A stretch of 64,000 nt of DNA from positions 1 through 64,000 of the forward strand of contig NZ_AP018178.1 in the NCBI RefSeq assembly GCF_002368195.1, in the 5' to 3' direction. Every line of letters begins with the position of its first letter. The stretch's first letter is position 1. A model generated the notes under the pieces. The model had not been told where the DNA came from and ran no database searches. It saw nothing but the letters and a program-made list of their open reading frames with translations. The stretch is from Calothrix sp. NIES-2100. GTDB taxonomy: Bacteria > Cyanobacteriota > Cyanobacteriia > Cyanobacteriales > Nostocaceae. The position numbers and the translations under genes are program-made. Shown piece after piece: positions 1-6,439 of this stretch.

Positions 1-888
1 CCACTGAGGCAGATCGATGCTGGTGTTCTAAATGTTGGATACGCTGAGGTTGGCCCGGCCAATGGTCGTCCGGTAATCCTCCTGCATGGATGGCCCTACG
101 ACATTCACAGCTATGTCGATGTCGCTCCTTTGTTGGCATCGGCAGGGTACAGGGCGATTGTTCCATATCTGCGCGGCTATGGCACGACGCGCTTTCTTTC
201 GAGCGAGACGTTCCGCAATGGGCAACAGTCGGCGATCGCTGTCGATATTATCGCGCTGATGGATACACTCAAGATCGAGAAGGCCATTCTCGCTGGTTAT
301 GATTGGGGCGCGCGAACAGCCAACATCATCGCGGCACTCTGGCCGGAGCGCTGCAAGGCGCTCGTCTCCGTGAGTGGTTATTTGATCGGCAGCCCTGAAG
401 CCAACAAGACACCACTACCGCCGCAGGCCGAACTCCAATGGTGGTATCAATTTTATTTCGCGACGGAGCGGGGCCGCGCTGGCTACGAAAAATACTGGCA
501 TGACTTTAACAAGCTCATCTGGAAGCTTGCTTCGCCGCAATGGCACTTTAATGACGAGACGTTTGAGCGTAGCGCGGCTGCCTTCAACAACCCGGATCAC
601 GTCCAAATCGTGATCCATAACTATCGCTGGCGGCTCGGTCTGGCTGAAGGCGAGTCGAAGTATGACGATCTTGAGAAGCGGCTCGCTGCAGCCCCTGCAA
701 TCGCCGTACCCACCATCACTCTCGAAGGTGATGCCAACGGTGCGCCGCACCCAGATGCCAATTTCTATGCAAGGAAATTTTCGGGCAAATACGCACATCA
801 AATCGTTAGGGGCGGGGTTGGACACAACCTACCGCAAGAAGCGCCGCGAGAGTTTACAAACGCCATCGTCGAAGTTGACGGTTACTGA
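1..888 (+). CDS. alpha/beta hydrolase, epoxide hydrolase / haloalkane dehalogenase type (5' end outside window)
   Basis: The frame is open from base 1, so the N-terminus lies outside the window. The visible protein has the oxyanion-hole motif HGWPYD near its start, a nucleophile elbow GYDWGAR in which Asp replaces Ser, and a late catalytic His in GGVGHNLPQ. The Asp nucleophile followed by WG is typical of epoxide hydrolases and haloalkane dehalogenases, which attack through an ester intermediate; the substrate cannot be told from this. Codon use is richer in G and C than in all later genes (many GCG, CGC and CTC codons), which suggests transfer from a proteobacterium. It is probably a soluble cytoplasmic enzyme. 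The family call is firm; the specific reaction is not. Confidence 0.85.
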   Translation, partial: PLRQIDAGVLNVGYAEVGPANGRPVILLHGWPYDIHSYVDVAPLLASAGYRAIVPYLRGYGTTRFLSSETFRNGQQSAIAVDIIALMDTLKIEKAILAGYDWGARTANIIAALWPERCKALVSVSGYLIGSPEANKTPLPPQAELQWWYQFYFATERGRAGYEKYWHDFNKLIWKLASPQWHFNDETFERSAAAFNNPDHVQIVIHNYRWRLGLAEGESKYDDLEKRLAAAPAIAVPTITLEGDANGAPHPDANFYARKFSGKYAHQIVRGGVGHNLPQEAPREFTNAIVEVDGY

Positions 889-950
889 TGTTACTGATCG
901 TGTTTAGCCTAAGTTGTGAAACAGACAATTTGCACCAAGGAGAAAACACC

Positions 951-1139
951 ATGGCCAAACTGAAAAAAGTGCATTACACAACCAAACCCCGCACCACAGT
1001 TGCCTTTGTCCTCCTATCACGATTCCTTGTCGCGCTTTTTGTAGCAATGGTGTTTCTAGCACCGCTCACCTTCGTGTTTGCCCAGCAATCCGCCCAGCCC
1101 CGCGCACAAGCCCAGGTCGCAGCTAAGGCGATCACCTAA
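951..1139 (+). CDS. short signal-peptide-like ORF, probably truncated gene
   Basis: A strong ribosome-binding site (AAGGAG) lies 7 bases before ATG 951, and the 62-residue product has a basic N-terminus, a hydrophobic segment at about residues 17-40 and an Ala-rich end after a possible cleavage site (FVFAQQ). It then stops. This looks like a signal peptide and pro-region whose mature domain is missing, so the gene is probably a truncated remnant of a secreted protein that arrived with the neighbouring hydrolase. A genuine small secreted peptide is possible. No family is recognised. Confidence 0.45.
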   Translation: MAKLKKVHYTTKPRTTVAFVLLSRFLVALFVAMVFLAPLTFVFAQQSAQPRAQAQVAAKAIT

Positions 1140-1305
1140 AGCAAACCAAGAAAGGCAGATCACAGGGCTGGATACCAATCAGACATTGAGCACATCGCCG
1201 CAGTCTCGAAGAAGCAGGGACTAAAGCTGCTGCCTCCACCACCTAAATGTTGAGACCGATCTAACAACTGTAATAAATAACTCACGCATTAATCAGAGCA
1301 ATTTT

Positions 1306-1746
1306 ATGACACAATCTTTCTGGTTTTTTGGTTCTCGCCTCAATATCATTGCCGATCATACAACAACTAGAGGTCAGTACGATCTGATCGAAGGCTACTT
1401 CTCACCTGGTACGCAAACACCTCTCCATCGTCACACGCGCTATTCGGAACAACTCTATGTGCTAGAAGGAGAGTTCACAGTCTGGGTAGGTGAAAACAAG
1501 TTTACACTCAGTGCTGGTGAAAACTTTTTGATCTCTCCTTGTAGACCGCATTCGATCGGCGTATTCAGCGATCAACCTGCTCGTGGATTGGTTGTTGCTG
1601 CGCCCAGTAGCTTTGCTCGGCTGATTGCAGCAGTCGGCACACTGGATGAAACAGCAGCACCGGATATGGCACTATTTGAACGCATTTCTGCCGAGATTGG
1701 TGACGAAATTTTAGCTCCACCCGGAGCCTTAGAGACTTCCAAATAA
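1306..1746 (+). CDS. cupin-domain protein
   Basis: This 146-residue protein is a single small beta-barrel. The first cupin motif is visible as HRHTRYSEQLYVLEGE (two His and a Glu as metal ligands) and the second as SPCRPHSIGVF (a His ligand). Single-domain cupins bind a metal and act as dioxygenases, isomerases or sensors; the substrate cannot be read from the sequence. The C-terminal third is extra to the minimal domain. It stands alone, about 170 bp after the truncated ORF, and has ordinary cyanobacterial composition. Confidence 0.8.
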   Translation: MTQSFWFFGSRLNIIADHTTTRGQYDLIEGYFSPGTQTPLHRHTRYSEQLYVLEGEFTVWVGENKFTLSAGENFLISPCRPHSIGVFSDQPARGLVVAAPSSFARLIAAVGTLDETAAPDMALFERISAEIGDEILAPPGALETSK

Positions 1747-1863
1747 AAAAATAATTAATCGCTTGGGGGAGCAGGGGGAGCAGAAATTGGATACTAGTGT
1801 TTGATGTAGGAATTGAGTAATTTAATTCTTGGATGTCCCCAATTTGAGATATAGGCAGTAGAT

Positions 1864-2079
1864 TTACCGAATTGAGTCGTCTACTTGCAAGTAAGGTGCA
1901 ATGTCAACTTGGGCACGGATGCCATCATACTGATCTTTAACTGCAAATCCTGCTGGGATTTGTTTCGCCACTTCAGTTAAATCATTAACCAGACTAGCCA
2001 ACATCAATTTAATGGGATGTAATAGCCGCATCTTTGCTGATTCGAGTTTTTGATGACGAGCAAGATATAAGTCTCGCAA
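1864..2079 (-). pseudogene. remnant of ATP-dependent DNA ligase
   Basis: A 71-residue open frame contains the segment MLASLVNDLTEV followed by QYDGIRAQVD, which matches the adenylation-site region (motif I, KxDGxR) of ATP-dependent DNA ligases. The lysine that would carry AMP is Gln here, and the frame stops 13 codons after the motif, so only a fragment of the adenylation domain remains. In the bases just upstream (2080-2170), another frame reads a Trp-rich stretch ending in FDYMLTDDICE, so the region is broken by frameshifts. It cannot make a working ligase. The ligase assignment rests on the motif and its surroundings. Confidence 0.55.
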
Positions 2080-2200
2080 ATATCATCCGTTAGCATATAA
2101 TCAAAAACCTTTACCCAACGCCACTTGCGCGGCTGCCGGGGAACCCATCCAACGCAGTGGTTCAAATTTAGAGAAAAATTATGATCCCAGCATTCACAAC

Positions 2201-2884
2201 TTACCAGAGATATGGAAATAACTTATACCTAACTTTTTGAATGTAACTATCGTAGCCTTGGAGTTCTTGCCGCAAAAATTGCTCTTCAAATTGAATTCGG
2301 ATGACCAGGATTATAGTGGGAGCGATCGCTAGTAGCGCTGCCGCATAGGATTCTAACCACAAGGACATACCAACCATCGTCAGAACTGCACCTGCATACA
2401 TGGGATGTCGGACAATGCTATAAACTCCGTTATCAATCACTGTTTGTTGCCGATCTGCTTGATGTTTAACCGCAGTTGCGGCAAAGGTGTTAACTTTAAA
2501 CGAAAGAGAAATAATCCCCCAACCTATAATAAATAGGAATAAGCCCAACAATGAAGCAAACGCCTTTGGTGGAGCAAACAAGTGAAATCGAAAGACATCT
2601 AGGGGAATGAAGGCAATCAAACCCAGGAATGAGACAATTAGTAGACTGGCAAGAATTTTGTCGGACAGGGGTTGTTCTTCTTGAATGGGTGGTTTGAGAC
2701 GTTCTTGCAATAAAGCATCATCATCTCGAAAAACACCAATCATCGTTGCTACGGTTCCCACAACAACAACACCGAGCAACACCCAGCTACGCCACCAATT
2801 TAATGTCCCGGCTGGCAAGAATAGTAAACCACCGAAGATGACTATATTCCAAATCAGCGCGCTCAAAATCTTGAAAATGAACAT
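2201..2884 (-). CDS. isoprenylcysteine carboxyl methyltransferase-like membrane protein
   Basis: The 227-residue product has about five hydrophobic segments and the C-terminal signature YSIVRHPMYAG followed by EEQFLRQELQGYDSY, typical of the ICMT/PEMT phospholipid methyltransferase superfamily, where it binds S-adenosylmethionine at the membrane. In bacteria the substrates of these enzymes are mostly unknown (lipids, small thiols). ATG 2884 was chosen because AGAGGTGAAA precedes it; an in-frame start 54 bases further up lacks such a site. It is a single gene flanked by remnants on both sides. Confidence 0.8.
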   Translation of the reverse strand: MFIFKILSALIWNIVIFGGLLFLPAGTLNWWRSWVLLGVVVVGTVATMIGVFRDDDALLQERLKPPIQEEQPLSDKILASLLIVSFLGLIAFIPLDVFRFHLFAPPKAFASLLGLFLFIIGWGIISLSFKVNTFAATAVKHQADRQQTVIDNGVYSIVRHPMYAGAVLTMVGMSLWLESYAAALLAIAPTIILVIRIQFEEQFLRQELQGYDSYIQKVRYKLFPYLW

Positions 2885-3047
2885 GATTGTTTCACCTCTA
2901 TGTCTTGATATCAGTAACTTAGTCACAGATAACAGCACCTATATTGTCATTCTCAGGTTGAGTTGTGATGTCCAGGTAATCATCCAAACATAGATATCAC
3001 GATTGTACTCAAACCAGCTACAATCAAACCAAATTGGTCGATTTTAA

Positions 3048-3553
3048 TTATTCGCGGCAGACTCGAATTTTGGGAATCACAACAAACCAGTCTTCTAAAA
3101 TATCTCCTGTCACATCATCTATTTTGATGTGATGATAAATGTATCTTACTGTTACCTCACCAAATTTAAATTGAAATTGGTTTGGGACAATCTTTTTATT
3201 ACTCAAAAGTTCTTTTCCCTTACGTGACAAACAGCCAACTTGTTCATGACGTTCTGTGCAAATCTTCCAACCATCACCCCATTGATTTGTTTTTAATTGC
3301 AATGGAGTTCCTTCACGCAATATTTTAATTTTATCCTGCTGATTTCTTGTGGTTATATGCCCCAAATTTACATCAGCAGGCGTTAAATCAAAGTAGTACA
3401 TCAACTGAGGAATTTCAGTGACTGGATAATCAGTTATTTGGGCAACTAAGCCAGATTCTTGGATAAATTGGTTTGGTGCTTGAGCGCAAATTTAAATCGT
3501 TCGTGATAGGCGCTTTCTGAGGCTTGATTAATTTTCGCTCGATGGTCAAAACC
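3048..3553 (-). pseudogene. 3' part of a conserved hypothetical gene split by the IS5-family element
   Basis: The open part (TTG at 3404 to 3048) encodes 118 residues of a soluble basic protein with no recognised domain. The same frame continues upstream to about 3490, then needs one frameshift into a frame reading FDHRAKINQASES that runs to the edge of the inserted element at 3556. Beyond the element, at 4495-4541, the same reading resumes (PVIEFIPSF). The original protein was therefore cut by the insertion and also carries a frameshift. The function is unknown; a helicase C-terminus was considered but no motif supports it. Confidence 0.55.
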
Positions 3554-3589
3554 TAAGAGGTTGTTTGAAAAGTTTTTGAGGGCTAAAAA

Positions 3590-4406
3590 TTATGCCAATC
3601 GCCTCACCATAATACGTATCATTGCAAGATAAATAAAAGTCTCGGATGTTTCGGGCAATAACTCATAATCGCGAACTAATCGGCGACATCCCATGAGCCA
3701 ACCAAAAGTTCGCTCTACAACCCAACGTTTTTTGAGCAACACAAAACCCTTAGCCTCTTGCGATCGCAAAACTACCTGCACAATCCAACGGCAAACATTC
3801 ATCACCCACTGCATAAAAGGTTCTCCATCAAAACCACCATCTACCCAGATGGTTGTCAAACGAGATATCTTTTGATGAGACTGTTTGACCCGTTTGAGAA
3901 CTTGTTTTCCTCCTTCTCGTTCAGCTACATTGGCTGCGGTGACTAAAACCCTCAACACTAATCCCAAGGTATCGACGGTCATAAATCGCTTACGTCCTTT
4001 GGTCTTTTTACCTGCATCAAAACCAACTAACTTGCTGACCATTGCGGCGCTTTTCACGCTTTGACTGTGAATTATTGCCTCGGATGGGCGCTTGTTGGCG
4101 TTGATTTTCTATCCGAACCCATTGTCTCAGGCTGTCATGAATTTTTAGCCAAGTTCCATCTTTACGCCAGTTCCCAATTGTGTGTAGACCGTCTGCCAAG
4201 CTGGAAAGTCTCCAGGCAGCGGTAAGCGAAGCTATGCCGAAGGCTTATCGCCATCTAACTCCTTCTACCAAAATGTAGAAAATCGCGTTAATCACCTCCC
4301 ACATATTGACTTCACGTTTTTGACCACCTGGTTTCGCTTCCGGAATTAGGTCACTAATCAATTTATATTGCTCTAAACTCAGGTTGCTCTTGTATGCTTT
4401 ACTCAT
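3590..4406 (-). pseudogene. IS5-family DDE transposase, broken
   Basis: The pieces assemble into one IS5-type transposase. The N-terminal part from ATG 4406 reads SKAYKSNLSLEQYKLIS and reaches GVRWR. There a short palindromic repeat (about 4218-4252) introduces a stop. A second lesion is a lost base near 4170 before GNWRKDGTWLK, and a third is an extra C near 4088 before SEAIIHSQSVKS. The C-terminal part carries the IS5 signature around WVDGGFDGEPF and the final RTFGWLMGCRRL block. DDE catalytic residues are still visible (DSQS-like and DGGFDG), but no intact protein can be made. Confidence 0.85.
4218..4252. repeat. small dispersed palindromic repeat inside the transposase
   Basis: The core GGTAAGCGAAGC...GCTTATCGCC is partly self-complementary. 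It sits exactly where the transposase should continue from GVRWR to LPGDFPAW, so it was inserted after the IS arrived. Repeats of this type, rich in GCGTAGC/CTACGC-like words, are scattered through Nostoc genomes. Confidence 0.6.
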
Positions 4407-4595
4407 ACCACTCTCTCGGTGCTGTTTGTTATCTATTCACAGCGTATACTGAGAGAGCTTTTTTACAACATTCCCGACTTTTCAAACAACCTCTCAGAAT
4501 GAGGGTATGAATTCTATAACTGGCAGATAAATGCAAGGGTTTTATATGCCTCACTAATTGATTCTGATTCCTTTATTCTTCTTTAAAGCTATTTT

Positions 4596-4808
4596 TTAGA
4601 CTTGTAAGGGGATTTTCGCTGATTGGGCAGCTTGTAAAAGATGATGACAAGTCCAGTCCACCAAAGTCATTCCTGATGCTCTGGCTGCGTCCTCAAACAT
4701 TGTTTGTAAGTGTGATGGCAGTGTGAGGGTGAAATACGATTTTTTCGGTAGAGATTGAGAATCTTCATATTCACAAGAGCGATATCGCCATGCAAGACAT
4801 TCCTCGCC
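4596..4808 (-). pseudogene. start-less remnant of a small protein, possibly ribbon-helix-helix related
   Basis: An open frame without any start codon in its first half ends at 4596. It reads SYFTLTLPSHLQTMFEDAA, then a helix-rich tail ending KIPLQV. The beginning resembles the beta-strand plus helix pattern of small DNA-binding antitoxin-like proteins (a weak resemblance). Because a stop at 4809-4811 precedes it and no ATG, GTG or TTG is in a suitable place, it is probably the remains of a gene. No partner toxin is visible. Confidence 0.3.
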
Positions 4809-4868
4809 TCACATCTTGCACCAAGAAAAATTGATGTAATTTTATTACTCAGTAACAAACCAAAACCC

Positions 4869-5771
4869 TCAATTTAGCGATAAAAACCTATAAAAATGAG
4901 GTAGCTTTATCGCGCATCTTTGGACTTTACCTGAGGTTGTACGTAGAGGTGCAAGATATGAGTCGCCTCTTGTTTGAGCATCCTTCTCTAGAAAACTCAA
5001 CAAACCAAATTTATAGCAGTAGAAGGTGTGGTTATCCTTTACCTGTTCTTTACTGCAAAATTGACAATTCCAACAACTGCGTTCTGGATCATCTGTTTGT
5101 TTTGCACTCTGGGATGGATGTGCTTTGATCAGCTTAGTTGCTGCATCTACACTTTGCTCATTCAAGGCTTTTCGTAAATCATTAGCAGATTTGTCATTGC
5201 CTTGTTGTCGAAGCTTATCTATTGCTGTAACTACCTTTTTCGCTTTGGAATAATTACGACCACTACCTAAACCTACAAGCTTTGCTACTTTATCGCGGGT
5301 TTGTCCTGGAGACGATGCAGGAAAATTTTCCACAAGCGTTGTTTTTACTCTTCTGCCTAATTTTTGATTAGTAGTAGTGGCAGCCATCTTTTGTCGTCGC
5401 TTTGCTTTGACTTTTTCGATCCCTTCCCAAGCAATGGCTTCACGCACTTTTTGTTCGGTTGTCTTTTTGCGATCGGCATTTTCTAACAACAGTGCTTCCA
5501 ATTCAGCTTCCCGATCTGGAAAGTCTCTGATCTCTACTGGAATCTGATTCCAACCCAATAACAGTGCTGCCTTCCAATAAGGATGGCCGTTAACAATGGT
5601 ATTTTCCATCGTGATCAGTAACGGTCTAGGGTACTGAGAGTGTTGAATTAATCTCATGACATCAGAAACATCTTCTAATTCTCCGTAAATCGACAAATAC
5701 AATGGATGGGGTTTCACAGAGTTGGGGTCAACTAATTGAAATAGTGAATTGGGTTGGGAAGTCACACTCAT
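4869..5771 (-). CDS. ParB-like nuclease-domain protein with C-terminal Cys cluster
   Basis: The 300-residue product begins with a ParB/Srx-type domain (VDPNSVKPHPLYLSIYGEL, then NGHPYWKAALLLGW matching the NGxxR-type box), followed by a helical, basic middle with a predicted helix-turn-helix-like RDKVAKLVGLGSGRNY, and ends with CWNCQFC and FYCYKFG, a possible zinc site. Such proteins occur on cyanobacterial plasmids and integrated elements and may act as DNA-binding regulators rather than true partition proteins; no ParA is present. ATG 5771 is chosen because GAGGG lies 5 bases before it. It follows the integrase remnant on the same strand, suggesting both came with one element. Confidence 0.75.
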   Translation of the reverse strand: MSVTSQPNSLFQLVDPNSVKPHPLYLSIYGELEDVSDVMRLIQHSQYPRPLLITMENTIVNGHPYWKAALLLGWNQIPVEIRDFPDREAELEALLLENADRKKTTEQKVREAIAWEGIEKVKAKRRQKMAATTTNQKLGRRVKTTLVENFPASSPGQTRDKVAKLVGLGSGRNYSKAKKVVTAIDKLRQQGNDKSANDLRKALNEQSVDAATKLIKAHPSQSAKQTDDPERSCWNCQFCSKEQVKDNHTFYCYKFGLLSFLEKDAQTRGDSYLAPLRTTSGKVQRCAIKLPHFYRFLSLN

Positions 5772-5812
5772 AGAAACCCTCATTTTGTAAAGAATTGCCA
5801 AAAATCCTGATG

Positions 5813-6118
5813 TCAGTTACTGTTCGCGTCATCAGAACTGCCATCTGTAGTACAGTAAAATCGAGATAGTTCTCTCGCCCAATAGGTATGGTGTTTATAT
5901 TTAGCCAGAGTAGGGTCAAAATTACCTGAAAGTATATCTAACTCAATCTGTCTTGCTTTAGCTTCAGCAGCTTTGCGATTAACAATGGTATCTGGCAAAC
6001 CCATACTAAGGTAATGCCTCTTGCCAGCAAAGCTAAACCTTAATTGCAACCTATTGTTAGAAGATATGACCTGGACATTTCCCTTTAAAGCTTTGGCTGC
6101 ACTAATTTTTGAGTTCAT
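5813..6118 (-). pseudogene. truncated tyrosine recombinase (integrase), arm-binding domain only
   Basis: The 101-residue frame matches the N-terminal arm-site DNA-binding domain of phage-type integrases (RLQLRFSFAGKRHYLSMGLP, then AEAKARQIELDILSGNFDP). After FDPTLAKYK the sequence departs from the family and ends within about 27 residues; the core-binding and catalytic domains (Arg, His, Tyr) are missing. It lies 187 bp from the 3' end of tRNA-Gly and reads away from it, the usual arrangement for an element inserted at a tRNA. It cannot catalyse recombination on its own; an independent DNA-binding role is possible. Confidence 0.75.
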
Positions 6119-6152
6119 GGCGTAATTTTTATTAGTACATATGTTTTAGATT

Positions 6153-6185
6153 TTTTACACCAGTTTTACACCAGTTTTGCACCCA
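6153..6185. repeat. three adjacent 11-bp direct repeats upstream of the integrase remnant
   Basis: The unit TTTTACACCAG occurs at 6153-6163 and 6164-6174, with a third copy, TTTTGCACCCA, at 6175-6185. They lie 35 bp upstream of the integrase start. Short tandem sites in this position can be arm-type integrase sites or an operator; which one cannot be decided here. Confidence 0.6.
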
Positions 6186-6304
6186 AAAAGACCTTTAATG
6201 ACCCAATAAAAGCACGCGATAAAGGGTATAATGGGAATTATCAAGGAGAATGAGCAAGATAGAAAAACCTTGAAAAGCTTACGCTGTAAGGATTTTACTT
6301 AAAA

Positions 6305-6375
6305 GCGGGCGATGGGACTCGAACCCACGACGTTCACCTTGGGAAGGTGACATTCTACCACTGAATTACACCCGC
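6305..6375 (-). tRNA. tRNA-Gly (anticodon CCC)
   Basis: The 71-nt sequence folds into a standard cloverleaf. The acceptor stem pairs GCGGGTG with the 3' end CGCCCGC, the T arm has GTGGGTTCGAGTCCCAT, and the anticodon stem TCACC/GGTGA encloses the loop TTCCCAA, giving anticodon CCC for GGG codons. CCA is not encoded. A truncated integrase lies next to its 3' end, so the gene has probably served as an integration site. No second copy of the tRNA end was seen in the window. Confidence 0.95.
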
Positions 6376-6439
6376 AAACAGCAGCTAGCCATTAAGCTAT
6401 AACTAGCTGCTATTATACCACAATCTACCAAGGTTAAAT

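Larger units (their letters stand above)
3556..4494 (-). mobile_element. degenerate IS5-family insertion sequence
   Basis: The element is 939 bp. It is bounded by 17-bp perfect inverted repeats, AGAGGTTGTTTGAAAAG at 3556-3572 and its complement at 4478-4494. Flanks read CTAAG on the left and CTCAG on the right, which fits the TNA target duplication of IS5-type elements except for the middle base. It contains one transposase gene in several broken pieces. An 18-base copy of the same end stands alone at 22762-22779. Confidence 0.85.

Noticed and set aside
4667..4858. 63-codon minus-strand ORF
   Set aside because: It lies in another frame of the start-less remnant ending at 4596 and has no recognisable features.
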